Positions 11,076 to 22,920 of a stretch of 64,000 nucleotides of DNA are shown here, piece by piece. Both the position numbers and the translations under genes were made by a program. The notes under the pieces were generated by a model. That model was not told where the DNA came from, did no database searches, and saw only the letters and a program-made list of their open reading frames with translations. The stretch spans positions 12,607,001-12,671,000 of the forward strand of contig NC_056764.1 in assembly GCF_018687715.1 (NCBI RefSeq), read 5' to 3'. Position 1 is the stretch's first letter; every line of letters begins with the position of its first letter. Origin of the DNA: Carya illinoinensis. Lineage: Eukaryota > Streptophyta > Magnoliopsida > Fagales > Juglandaceae.

Positions 11076-11921
11076 GGCTTAAACTTACATTGGTACGTTT
11101 GGTCTGATTCGGTTCAACTGGTTTTTCATTTTTTTTTTTTTTACCCACAGTTCTAGCTTAAACGTAAGGGACAATCCCTTCTCCCTCCAACATGCACAAC
11201 CCGAAATGGGTTTCACGCATGGGTGCTACCCCCAAGCGCCATTGCACACCACCGCACTATCTCACCGCCGCCACCATCTGCCCCTCCTCCCACCGGGAAG
11301 TTCTCCCTAACCTTCCCATGCCCTCATGCCCTGTCATGCCTCCAACTTCCCCTACTCTCCCTCACTCTCTCTCACTCAGATTGCACTCCTTTGGCCCTGA
11401 TCTGCCGCCCACGCTGCCACCCATGGCCACTAGATAGCACCATCAACTCCACAGACCTTCATAAGCCACATCATGCCCAGCCCAAGCCTCCCTTAGCTCC
11501 CCTTCGATTATTTTTAGTTTTGAGACCCATAGCCACCCCTTAGAAACATCGCTCCGCTACTGCTCCGCCACTTTTGGCATCACAGTTGATCTTCCAAAAT
11601 TTCCTTTCCGTCATTATAAGTAATTTTCTAAAGAATTTATGAAATTTAAATATATTTTTACACTAACTTGTTTTATGCTGTCTGATTAGTTGTACCAAAC
11701 CTTGGGCCCGAGGAGTGTGGGTTTGTGGGTTTTAATTGTTATCAGATGTGGGCCTTGGGCTGGAGTAGAGGATGGGTTAATTGTGGAGTTGGTCTGTGAT
11801 TAGGATTTTTTTATCTGATGAGTGATGTGCTATATCATTCATTACACTACTGCATGCATTTTCCAGTCTCTTACTTGAAAACTTGGTTTTTGTATTGAGA
11901 AATGATTTTCGGGTGCGTGCG
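11076..11921. other. intergenic, C-rich stretch
   Basis: About 11190-11540 is rich in C and Pro/His/Ser codons in several frames, but no frame shows a domain or codon pattern of a real gene. Nothing else was recognised. Confidence 0.5.
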
Positions 11922-12860
11922 TATCACGACCCCAAGCCGAGATGGGATATTATCTCGGTGGCACTTCTCTGGTCATTCGGGAGCGTGTAAAACTGAGTGA
12001 CATCTCCTGAATTGTCGCCTGGTGACAACGAGATCGAACAAAATGGTAACGCTCTCATGTTGACTCCATGGCCCCTCTTACTGACGTGGGCTAGAGGATG
12101 TCTGGTCACGAACGCGCTGGGCGCAGAGCTGGACATCACTTGTTACGAAGTGTAACACCCTGGTCCCAGAGGAATCAAAGAGTCAACTCATGAAGCCTAA
12201 ACTCATCTATTATATCACAATTATAAATACCTCAAATTTTCAAATAAAACATTAATCCATTTATTCAAACCAAATATATGTGTTCCTCTACCAAGACACC
12301 ATAGAAAAATACCTCATTAAAATGAAATAAAAATCTCCACAAACTCGGACATATTCATAACTCAAAACATAAAAATAACATGAAATGATAATTCTACTAA
12401 CTAAGACTCTTCAATAATAATTGTGCACTTTTTCATTTATTTCTCTACGATCATCAACCTTGCTAACAATTCCTATTCTTGACTTCTAGCTAAGACATCA
12501 AAATTATCTAAAAAATGTTATGGAGATAAAAAGATGAGTTATTAACAACTCAATAAGTAAAGAAACTATACTAATGTGTAAATATAGGCATTTACAGAGA
12601 TTAGAATACATAACGAAACATTTTTATTTTCAAAGTATGGAAGCAAAACATGTTATCAAAATATCAGAGCGAAGATTCAAAAATAATTTCATTGAAAAAT
12701 ATCCTTTGGCATCGCATAAATGATCAACATCATCATCATCACATCATAACATCATATCAAAACAAAAGCCATGTATAACCCTCATGCTAGGGTTGTGCAT
12801 CTGTGGATAGCCAAGCAAAACATAATCACTCAGTCACCAAGGTGTGCACTCAAATAGAGA

Positions 12861-12980
12861 CCACTACTATAACTCATGGCAGGGCCATATCCACTATTAT
12901 AACTCATGGTTGGGCCGTATCCATTATTCTTACTTGTGGTTAGGCCGTATCCACTATTATTACCCATGGTTGGGCTGTTA
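12861..12980 (+). repeat. 30-base minisatellite, four units
   Basis: Four consecutive 30-base units start at 12861, 12891, 12921 and 12951. Each begins CCAC/CCAT and carries a CATGGTTGGGC-like core. The same repeat, at the corresponding place, occurs in the related LTR at 14545. Confidence 0.9.
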
Positions 12981-15243
12981 CTGAATAGAGTAAAAACATA
13001 ATTAAATTCAAGATCAGAAAGTCACACCAAAGGTTTTTCAGAAGTCATATCTTATCAAAACATAGCACTGAACAAAATCATATCATCTTCAGAATCAAAA
13101 CGGATCCAGAGCATATTCATATAATCATGTACAAAGTTTTATATTCGCTCTTTTTTGCATAATTCAGAAAATAAAATGCCAAAATTAAGCTCATGTCTAC
13201 CAGTCATGATAAAAATGCTTTCTCTTTCATCAGAGTTCATGAGCAATACTGAACAAATAACTGAGCTTGTTTTCACATTTCTTTTCAAAGATCAACATGT
13301 ATAATTTTCAAAATCAACCCCATTTCATTTTCTTTTTATATAAAGTCTAATATAAGAACCCCGCTTACCTGAACTTTTTAGTCTTTCAGAAATTCTTAAC
13401 AACAGTGCCAAAAGAATAATCAATCGTCACCTATAGAAAATCATATAACTTGAATAAATTTCCAATTGAACACGTAACTTGTAATCACACTTGATATACT
13501 CAAATCGCCTATTTTAATTCCTCAAACACCTAAATTTCTCTTGACTCAAAAATATCATTACTTTCTAAATTCATCAATATCCACTTAATAGAATTTACTA
13601 GAAAAATTTTGTAAAAAAAAAAATATAATCTAGCCAAACTAAATTTAAAACACAAATCCATTCTAACCCAAATATAGTTCACAAAAAATACTCGTCAAAA
13701 GGCCCATTTAAAACAAGTCCAGTTTAACAAAACTAAGCCTCATACAAAGTGGTTCTAATAATTAAAAACCAAATATGGCCAAGGAAAAACCAGCATAAAG
13801 AGAAGGGGTATTCTAGGCATTAAGAAAAAATAGTATGGGTTCTTTGGAAAAAGGGTTGTAAATTTAAACATAAACTTTCTGAACTACAAACTTCTCTTCA
13901 GACTAACAAGTGCTATCAAGAGGAGACTTTCATACTAAGAGAGAACGAGGCGTGCGACTGAGCAGCAAAAAAAAAGGGCGAAGCTGGGATGGTATGCATG
14001 TACCGTCGTGGGCTTTGAGGTTGAGCAGCTGAGCAACAGTAGAAGAGTTGCGCATAACGGTCATAGTGGTCTATTTTGGTGTGTGAGAAATAGGGGCTAG
14101 CAAATTTCACCAAGAAGACTTGGTAGTGGCTATTGCAAGGCAATTACAAGGCTAGGCTACGGTGGCTGAGCATCTTGCCATGTGGGTTGGAAAGTGTGGA
14201 GGAAAAGTGGGTGGAGGCATTGGACTTGCAGAAGTGATTGTCATGGCAGCTCTTGGACGTGGGAAGAGTATGCAATGCTTGGGTTGCTACCGAATGGTTC
14301 TTCCCTTGGTTGAAGACACTGGTGCAGGGTGGCTTAACACAGCATGGAGGTGCAGTAGGCTAGGAGAAGTGGTTGCAGCACTACGTAAAGGAGTTTTTCA
14401 TTGAACTGAGATTGCAACAAGCACTTCTCTTGGAGTTTCTTCAAGCATGAGGGAGAAGAGTATCTATATATAGGCCAATGGAAACCCTAAGGATGAAGAA
14501 AAAGAGATGTACATGCATGGGACGTGAAACTAGTCTTTGAGTTATGTAACGCCCCGATCCAGAGGATTGGAGAATTAGCTCTTACAACCTGATAAGCACT
14601 TCAACAAATTTCTAACACATCTTTCATGTCCAAAATATATATGCAAAGACTCCAAAACCAAACATAAAATTCCTCTAATACAATTAGCTTCACATATCAA
14701 TCCATTGACTCTTCAATACCATAATCCAAATCAAATAAAACAACTACTCCACATGTTTCTATTAACAAAATGAATAGAAATAATACATAAGTCTTCATAA
14801 TCATCTGAACATACTAAAACCAAATTACTTAATAAATAAATCTTCCAACAACAGTCATACCCAAGGTGCTCAACCACTACCCTTAACTATTCTTGCCACA
14901 TACTCTATTACTCTTCAGCTATATCATCAAAGTCATCTGAAAAATGTTATGGAGATAAGAGAGTGAGTTATCAACAACTCAGTAAGTAAAGAAACTATAC
15001 TAGCATGTAAACATGAGCATTTGCAAAGTTTGAAATGCATAACAAAACTTTTACTTTCAAAATGCAGATTTAGAAACAATTTACTTTCAAAATGCAAAAA
15101 CGAACATTTTACAAAATTAACAAAGCGAAGTTTTCAATAAAACTTTCCTATTCCAAAAATAAAACAGTTGCCATTTCGTAAACTGAAATATCATCTTCAT
15201 ATTGCATCGGAGCATAATATCGGGACAAATACCTTGATTAACC

Positions 15244-15470
15244 CCTGTGGTAGGGTTATAAACCACCATTATACCCGTGATTGGGCTGTATACCATGTTT
15301 CACCCACGTGATAGGGTTATAACCACCATTATATCTCTGGCTAGGCCATATTCCATGTTTCACCCTCGTGGTAGGATTATGCCACATTATACTGGTGGTG
15401 AAGCTGTATGCCACTATTATACCCATAGTGGGGCTGTATGCCACTATTATACCCATGGCGGTGCCTCAAC
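15244..15470 (+). repeat. 30-base minisatellite, about seven to eight units
   Basis: Period of about 30 bases with a CCACCATTATACCC / GGGCTGTAT core; the cleanest units run 15381-15410, 15411-15440 and 15441-15470. It is the expanded counterpart of the array at 12861. Open frames on both strands here are products of the repeat. Confidence 0.87.
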
Positions 15471-16731
15471 AGAATTTGGACAAAAATATCATCGGACACA
15501 AATCATATTCAAATGCAAAATCAGAAACTCATGCCAAAGTTTTTTAGCTTACATATCATATCAAAACAGAATACTAAGTAGCTTCAAATCATTTCATATA
15601 TTCAATAAAACTAAGTCAAATTATCTTTGTCTTAACCATAACAAAACTTTAAAAATCTCATTTTTGCTCTTTTTACAAAGTTCAGAAACAATATGCAAAA
15701 ATAAGCTCATGTTTACACCATTCATAACAAAAATATTTTCTCTTTCATAAAAAGTTCATGAGTAATTTCAGAACAAATAATTGAAATTCTTTTTCTGATT
15801 TCTTTTCAAAAACAAACATGCATATTTTTAAAAGTCAACCTCATTTCATTTTCTTTTAATGCAAAAATCTAATATAGAACCCCCGACTACCTCAATTTTT
15901 GCAGCATGCTAACTTAGTCTTGAGTTTGAACTCTAAGTATTTTACCACCTAAAACATAAAATATTCATTGAGTTTTTTAATAATTGAAACTCATCACAAC
16001 TAGCTCTATCAATTATTACCATACATGAAAAATTCAACTAAAAGCTGTAATGTAACTCAACTTCCACAACCATACTTACATCAGGTGAATATGCATACTT
16101 CTTAGTCAACCTCCCAACGTCAAATACCCAAGGACAAGCTTATTACCAAAATCAAACAACCCAATAGCCACTTATCCACTCCCAACAGCAACTTATAAAT
16201 ACTTCATAACCCATGTTAAACTCAACCTATCAGCATGTATAAACTCCTAACCCAGCCCATATAGCCCCATATTTCTACAACCCAAAAGATCTCGTTATGA
16301 CCCAAACAGTAATCAACTACAGCCCAATAAGCAAAACCTTCACATTTCAATTGAGCATCTATTACATTAATTCCACCATTCAAATAGTAATCCAAAAAGT
16401 AATACTCGGGGCCCAAGGATAATGCACAACTACTGATTTGGAAAGGAATAGAGATTAGGTAAAATAAAATAATTATAATCATTGCATAAAAAAAGAAAGA
16501 ACATGGCAAGGAAGAGAGGGACATGGGCTTACCAGTGATGGAGAAGATTTACAGCAAAGTTTCAGCAGTGCCTGGTAGACACCAAACAAGAAATCTCTAA
16601 AATTTGAAGGAGTTCAAAGGGGAGCAAGAGAGGAAAAAATAGTCTGTTGAAATAAAAGTTGAGAGTGAGATGGAAACCCAATAACTGCTAGGACGTGGGG
16701 GTATATGGAACTCATAGGGTGAGAAAAAAAA

Positions 16732-16751
16732 GGGGGGGGGGGGGGGGGGGG
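16732..16751 (+). repeat. run of 20 G
   Basis: An uninterrupted 20-base G homopolymer preceded by a short A run, within the nested LTR. Such runs can form G-quadruplexes, and their length is prone to sequencing error. Confidence 0.9.
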
Positions 16752-18156
16752 AGGAATCTGATGGGGAGAAGAGAAAGAATCGAGGAAGAAGAAAATTGAA
16801 AATGGAGGTGGAAAACTCACCAAAATTACACCGTCTAGAGATTCAAAGGATGAAATCTGCTATAGGCTGGGCCTGGGTATGGGCTTGGGCCCTGGGTGTT
16901 ACAAATTAACTTCTCCAACTATTTTTTCTCGGCCCATAAAATATTTCATCCAATCCCAAAATATTTAATAAATTATACATACTTAGCAAGCCCAATTAAA
17001 ATTATTCGATATCTGCCAAAAATAAAAACTTGGGCTTGTGGTCCATTCCAACAATACTCATAAATCTCAAGTGGGCTTTTCATCCGAATGAACCCAAAAT
17101 TTAAAATATATAAAAAGTTGGGTACTGGACCCAGATGTTACACGAAGTCACACATACGGTCGATACTCGTGGTGTGATGAAGGGAGTCAAGGTGTGCAGA
17201 TGGTCTCTAGAGGAGATCATGGTACATACAGGATAATTGGATATTTGGGACATTTTTTGAAAAATTGTAGATTTTGATAAATGGATATATGTGGACCATT
17301 TTCTAGAAAAATTGTAGATTTATACTTGGGCCAATTTCTAGAAAAATGATAGTTGTTTCTTTTAATGGACTTGTTTTGAGCCAAATGAGATTTTTGGCAT
17401 ACATTGGAAAAAGAAAAAATCTACACAACCTCCCAACACCCCAACATCCCACCTTTTTTCAAATTTTTAATATTTTTTTTTTGAATTTATTCTTTTTAAA
17501 TTAATTTAATTATTTTATTCATTATTTATATATTAAATATTTGATAAAAAATAAAATAATAAAAATTAAAAAAAAAAAAGTGGGGTGTTGGGGTGTTGAG
17601 AGGTTGTGTAGCAAAACCCTTGGAAAAATAGTCATTTTCAGGGAAAATGATGGTTTGGTCTCATGCATGTTTCAACATGCACATGCATACTTATTGGTTG
17701 TTTAAATGTGTTTTTATCTCATGGGTTATTTGGTTAGTTACTTACTGAAACTCATAATCTCATATGTTATTCCTACCCTACATTTTCATTTTATAAAATC
17801 GTAGATTTTGATGTAGAGAATGACGTTGAGACTAAGGGATCGATTCTCCTGGAGGAGTGACATGTGGTCGCTTGTGAGCTATGGAATTTATTTCCCTTGT
17901 GTCTAAGTGTTTTGGCTTTGCATTATATTTTGCTAGATAACTATATAACCTCTTGAAAGACTTTTATTTTGGTGAATTTATATTTAAAATGCTGATACTT
18001 AGTTGACTTCTGTTATTGATCTGTCGCGATGTTTGCTGTACATTTTTTGCATGTACACATACTTAACACTTGTCATTTGGGGTGTATGACCCGTGTTATC
18101 ATCATCCTGGTATCACGATTCTCGTCTTTCCATAAGTGGGAATTGGGGGTGCCACA

Positions 18157-19380
18157 CGTTGGAGCATTGTTGAGCCATAATGCTTTGTTTCTTTTGCGCA
18201 AATGTTTTATGAATTTTGAATTTCTATCTGCCTGCAATACTGCTTCCACCGTAGCCACTAACCATCCAATACCACTATGACCCATAGCTGCAAACCTTCA
18301 AACCCTTTTGCTCCTCTTCACAATTTTTAATGAGGACCTCCATGCTTCTAGAAAAAACTAGAAAGTCTTCGATTCCACCCAAAAGCTCACCAATTGACTC
18401 ATATTAATTTCGATTTCAGATGCAGGAGCCACCCAAGCTTCATTCCTATCAAAAGTTTATGCAAAGAAACAAGCACAAGCTTCGAAGGGGCAAATCTGAG
18501 GTAGATCCAAAGAAAGATCTGCGAGTGGGACACGACTGTGAATAGGGGTCACGGGACAGACAGATGTTGAAGCCGGTGTACTCCCAGTAGACTCATCAGA
18601 ATCTGGTGACTCTTTCTATGTCGATGGCAAGGCCAACATTGCACTATTAAAGACAACAGAGAGAGACTCTTGCAAAGTCTAGGTCGCCGGAGGGAGGACC
18701 GACACTGGACCACCCTCAGTGAAGTCGCCGAGGCCCGTCAGCATTGTATGTGACGGTGGTGAGGTGTCACTCACTGACTAGAGTGGGTGAAGGGTGGCGG
18801 CGGGTTTGGGTGCCTCTAAGGTTTTCGTTTGTCACCAAGAGAGTTTTCAAAAACACCAACCCTAAGAAATCTACTCTCCAAGCTCGACCTTTTTCATCTA
18901 AAGCAATCTTCAAGCCCCAAATGTACAATTTTTTTTATAAAAATGTGGGACTCGTCAAGAAAAATTGAGTTTTCACACTTTTAGGTCCACTTTTTTATAA
19001 AGAACTTGTGCAAGACTTATGCATTTGAGACTTGTGTATACCTTTTTTCAATTTTTTTTTTTTTTAGTATCATCACCCCTCTTCTTGTATCCTCAATATT
19101 AAATAAAGAAGAAAATACTTGCAACCTTGTAATGGATTCCAGTACCTAACATCCTCGCTCAAAAATAATGTTGATGGCTTAACCTAACATTTGTTACCAA
19201 AATGAACAAAGTACATTGATTTATTTGTTCAATCTCCTTGCCTGAGACTTTTTTTAATCCATTTTACAATATAAGAAACTGAAAGTACAAGAGAAGTTGG
19301 TGAAGACTCACATAAAAATTTCTTAGAAATCAACGCGTCTATGAATAGGAATTAAAAAAGGACTAATGGATTAAAGAAAA
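18157..19380. other. intergenic; short interspersed repeat near 18935-19045
   Basis: No gene is recognised. A segment at about 18935-19045 (TTGAGTTTTCACA, then GGTCCACTTTTTTATA, then TTGTGCAAGACTT) resembles a segment in an intron of the gene at the right end of the window (about 61575-61700), so both may be copies of one short repeat family. Confidence 0.4.
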
Positions 19381-19427
19381 GGCCACCCCTTTGGGCAGCC
19401 AAATCTAAGCCTTCCAAAGGGGTGGCC
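19381..19427. repeat. hairpin with 14-base perfect stem
   Basis: GGCCACCCCTTTGG at 19381-19394 is the exact reverse complement of 19414-19427, with a 19-base loop. It may be a foldback or MITE fragment. No promoter or T-run suggests a terminator. Confidence 0.75.
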
Positions 19428-19494
19428 CTCCACGTATGGCCACCATATTGGCTTTGGGTGACCCTCTATTATTTTTTAGTTTTATGCTAACATG

Positions 19495-20258
19495 TAGGGG
19501 TAACAGGTCCGGATTCAATTGGGTTTTTAACATATTTTATACCGAGTCAACGATTTTAAAAATTTAAGAACAAATATGGACTGACTTATTATCTAAACTA
19601 GACCTTTTTGGTTGTTTTGGTTTTAGTCCGGTCCAGTTTACCATTTACATGTGTGGCATTACATAAGTTGAGACTTGAGAGCTAGTTCCTCTAATGTTTC
19701 TTTATGTTTAAGATTAAAATTTCATGTTATATTATTTTTATGTTATAAAATTAAAAATTTATATGTTATATTAAAAATTATAAGATTAATTTTATGTTAT
19801 ACCAAATGTTATATTAATCGTATGTTATAAAATTAATAAATATGAGTAATAAAATTAAACTTTCATGTTATATTAATTAGCACTTTAGAATATAATATAA
19901 TAAAAAAATTCTATAAAAAGCATTTAATATTAAATATAAAAAAATAAAAATATACAAACCAGTGCAGTTCAATTCAAACCCATTTTCAAAATACAAAAAC
20001 TGATACTAAATTGGTTTCGGCTCTTAAGAATTGGTTAACCCAATTTTTGAATATTTTTTACACTCCAACTAACATGGCAATATATGTTATGCAAGTAACA
20101 TGGCAATATATATTAGCAATCATTCTGATAGAGTAAAGAATAAAAAATAGAGAAAATGAAATTAAAAAATGCAATATCATCGAAACTCCAACTACATATG
20201 GTCAATGGTGATAGGTTAGATAAAAATTACATAATTAACTTACACAACTATTACATAA

Positions 20259-20298
<40 letters not shown>

Positions 20299-20502
20299 GT
20301 ATATAATATTTTAAAAAGCTATATACTTTGGTTGGTCCGGTCTAGTAAAAAAAATCCAAATTTCAGGACCCAACTGAGAACCAAAATTCTAACATTATAT
20401 AGATTGAAACCGACCAATATACTTATCATTCCAGTCCAATCTTGACTGAACCATTCAATCCAATCTAGTTTTCCAGTATGGACAGGTAAACTTATACCCC
20501 TA
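19495..20502. mobile_element. non-autonomous hAT-like element
   Basis: The ends are imperfect inverted repeats: TAGGGGTAACAGGTCC at the left against a right end whose complement reads TAGGGGTATAAGTTTACC. Subterminal GGTCCGG/CCGGTCC motifs recur on both strands. A (TA)n tract lies at about 20263-20293. There is no coding sequence. An 8-base duplication could not be confirmed. Confidence 0.55.
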
Positions 20503-20619
20503 CACTACACACCATCCATAAGCATAATTTGATTTGAAAAATTCAAATAATCCATCCACTTGGAAACTATCTTCTATGGAAATATCAAATTGTACCATTT
20601 TTACACAGTCATCAATTAT

Positions 20620-21252
20620 TCAAGTACGTTGATGGCTCGTTTCCTATGCATACCCCATCCTCAACTAATACTACTAATCCTAAGCATACCAAGTGGGTTC
20701 TTCAAGATAAATTGATTATGTCCACTCTTAATTCTTCTATTTATGAGATGGTGTTAGCGCAGGTTCTTGAATACTCTTCAAAGTCTCTTTGCTGCAAAGT
20801 CTTCCGCTCATGTTGTCCATACTAAATTTCAGTTAGCCACTTTGAAGAAAGGCCCTGAATCTACTTCCAATTACCATACCCAAGCAAAATCTCTAGCTAC
20901 CACGTTGAGTGCTGCAAGACATAGGTTGAGTGACTCTGAGTTCTCTATTTGTCTTCTTGTGGGACTGGGTTTTGAATATGAGTCACTGGTAATTGCAATT
21001 ACCACCCATCTCAATGGCATTTCTCCTCATCAGCTTTATAATTATCGTCTCGTATGTCTCATCAAACCCATAATCTTCTTTCTAATACCACACTTGTTGG
21101 GCATAATACTACCCATTTTTCTCCAAACACTACACCCACTCATGGTCGAATCTCACCTCATGGAGGCAGACGAGGTTGATCTTCACCTTGTGGTTTTAAC
21201 TCGGGACCACGACCTCTCCTTCTTAATTCAATGCATCTTCTCCTCAATCTGA
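20620..21252 (+). pseudogene. copia gag remnant
   Basis: Gag begins in recognisable form near 20610 (YVDGSFP, then KWVLQDKLIM) and shifts frame near 20760 to the segment LQSLFAAKSSAHVVHTKFQL. This is followed by LATTLSAARHRLSDSEFSIC, typical of plant copia Gag (UBN2-like). It decays into another frame after about 21040. Confidence 0.75.
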
Positions 21253-21499
21253 CACTCGTCCTTAGTGTCAAGTGTGCCAAAAACTTAGTCACACAACTTT
21301 GTCTTGTTATCATCAGCTTACCACTCCTTACCCAACCTCCTCCTTGCCACCTCTCACAACAAGTTATACTTCTCTTTCTCATTCACCTTCATCTGCACTA
21401 CCTAGTTCCCAAATGCTGCTGTATCGCATCAATTTACCTCAGAATTCAACAACCTTTACTTGGAGTCAATGCCATATTAGGGATCTGACCAGGTTTGCA

Positions 21500-22680
21500 T
21501 AGGGGATGGCTCTACACTGCTCATTCATCACCATGGCACGGCTCAATTGCCAACCACTTCTGGCAATTTTCTTTTAAATGATATTCTTCATGTCCCCTCC
21601 ATTTTACGCAATCTCCTTTCTATGCATCAGTTTTGTAGTGATAACTATGCATTTTTTGAATTTCACTCTGATTTGTTTTTTGTGAAGGATTCATGCTCTC
21701 AAGAAATTCCTTCAAGGTCACGTTGAAGATGGTCTGTATGGCTTGTTGCCATCTACCAAGACTTCCACTTCCTCCCCTCAAGCTTTTATAGGTGTTCGGA
21801 CTTCTGCTCGACTATGGCATTCGAGGCTAGGTCATCCCCCCTCCTCACACCACATCACTTATATATCGTTAGTTTACCAGATTGATTACCAAAAACTAAA
21901 CAATCTTATCTCATCTCATCTCATCTAATCATTACAATTTTTTTCAAATTCTCGTAGAAAATATAATAAACAATTCAACTTTTTAAATTTCAAGACAAAA
22001 CGAATATTAAAAAAATTAGATTATAACAATATTTTATTCATTAATATTCAAAATATTTCATCTTATATCATCTGAACTACGTAACTAAACAGGGCCTTAA
22101 TCTTCCCCTCACTTCTACTGCTTCAATAAGCCACTATCCTGACTATTCCAATGCTAAGGAGCATGTTCTGCCACACCAACCTTGTCCCTCACGTTCAACT
22201 CGACCTTTCCAGCTTTTGTTTCTAGATGTTTGGGGCCTTGCTCCCATGCCTTCCATGCATGTTATGCGCTACTTTCTTTCTTTAGTAGATGATTTTTCAA
22301 AGTTTGTTTAGTTTCTTCCTATGCAAGTTAAATTTAATGCAACTACCTTAGTAGTGGCTTTTCTTCGTTAGGTGAGTAATACTTTTAATACAAAGGTTGT
22401 TCGGGGGGAAGAATTTCGTCTACTTAAAAATTATTTTCAAAATTGTGGTATAACTCATCGGGTCACATGTCCATACTCTCATCAACAAAATGAGAGTGTG
22501 GAACATCAACACCGTCATATTGTTGAGACCGGTTTATCCCTTTTGTCTCATGCATCTGTTTCACATGTACATTTATCAGGCCCAAATATTTCAAACTTCT
22601 ACTTTTTTAATAAATTTCATTCCAACTCCTCTACTACAAAACAAGTCACTATATGAAGTTTTAATAGGTTAGATCCTAGA
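21500..22680 (+). pseudogene. copia protease-integrase remnant
   Basis: The pre-integrase segment includes LLPSTKTSTSS and ARLWHSRLGHP (about 21740-21840). It is split by the MITE. Integrase core fragments follow: the DVWGLAP-like segment near 22225, and NYFQNCGITHRVTCPYSHQQ with NESVEHQHRHIVETGL at about 22420-22530. No frame is continuous. Confidence 0.72.
21878..22098. mobile_element. MITE with ATCTC-rich end
   Basis: An AT-rich segment of about 220 bases interrupts the copia reading. It carries repeated CTCATCTCATCTC near its left end and ACTAAACAGGGCCTT at the right. Internal TTTTCAAATT/ATTCAACTTTTT motifs match the element at 25490-25816. Exact ends are uncertain. Confidence 0.65.
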
Positions 22681-22920
22681 TTATAAATTTTTTAAGTGTT
22701 TGGGTCCTCCTACCCACCTAACCTCAGGCCTTTTAATCAACATACATTAGACTATCGATACAAGCCCTGTGTGTTCATGGGCTATAGCCCTATATAGCCC
22801 TACTCACAAGGGGTACATTTGCCTTCATCTTTCTATGGGCCATAATTACATCTCTAGGATCTAATATTTGATGAGTCCCTATTTCTTTTTGCCTCTTAGC
22901 CCAAATTTTCTTCCACAACG

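Larger units (their letters stand above)
14545..16903 (+). mobile_element. second solo LTR of the same family
   Basis: It begins TGTAACGCCCCGATCCAG and ends CCTGGGTGTTACA, length 2,359 bases. Flanks AGTTA (14540-14544) and AATTA (16904-16908) match at four of five bases, a probable decayed target duplication. It shares blocks with the host LTR: GGAGATAAGAGAGTGAGTTA near 14951 and AACCCCCGACTACCTCAA near 15880. It holds no coding sequence. Confidence 0.75.
12151..17142 (+). mobile_element. solo LTR with perfect TSD, itself interrupted
   Basis: It begins TGTAACACCCTGGTCCCAG, ends CCCAGATGTTACA, and has a perfect 5-base duplication CGAAG on both sides (12146-12150, 17143-17147). Removing the inserted LTR at 14545-16903 leaves about 2.63 kb. 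TG...CA ends, the 5-base duplication and a TATA-like box (TATATATAGG, near 14465) fit a solo LTR in plus orientation, probably of a Ty3/gypsy family. No coding sequence is present. Internal blocks match two other copies here (14545-16903 and 37716-45510), for example TTATGGAGATAA...GAGTTAT...AACTCA near 12517. Confidence 0.78.
11922..18156 (+). mobile_element. candidate outer LTR, split by nested LTRs
   Basis: Removing the insertion at 12151-17142 leaves about 1.24 kb. This begins TATCACGACCCCAAGCC and ends GGAATTGGGGGTGCCACA, near-complementary termini of the type seen in large Ty3/gypsy LTRs. The first T-A may be a decayed TG. No clear target duplication was found (GTGCG against CGTTG), so the identification is tentative. 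The two halves do join sensibly across the CGAAG duplication. Confidence 0.42.

Noticed and set aside
11190..11545. Two overlapping Pro/His/Ser-rich frames
   Set aside because: Composition effect of a C-rich stretch; overlapping frames look alike and neither shows a domain.
12861..15470. Regular 30-base repeats as a possible CRISPR array
   Set aside because: The units are contiguous with no unique spacers, and they lie in a plant LTR.
15256..15750. Open frames on both strands
   Set aside because: Their start is translated minisatellite and the rest lacks any domain.
12151..17142. DNA transposon with TGTAACAC...GTTACA inverted ends
   Set aside because: TG...CA ends with a 5-base duplication, a TATA-like box near the 3' side and no transposase fit a solo LTR better; the inverted ends are short.
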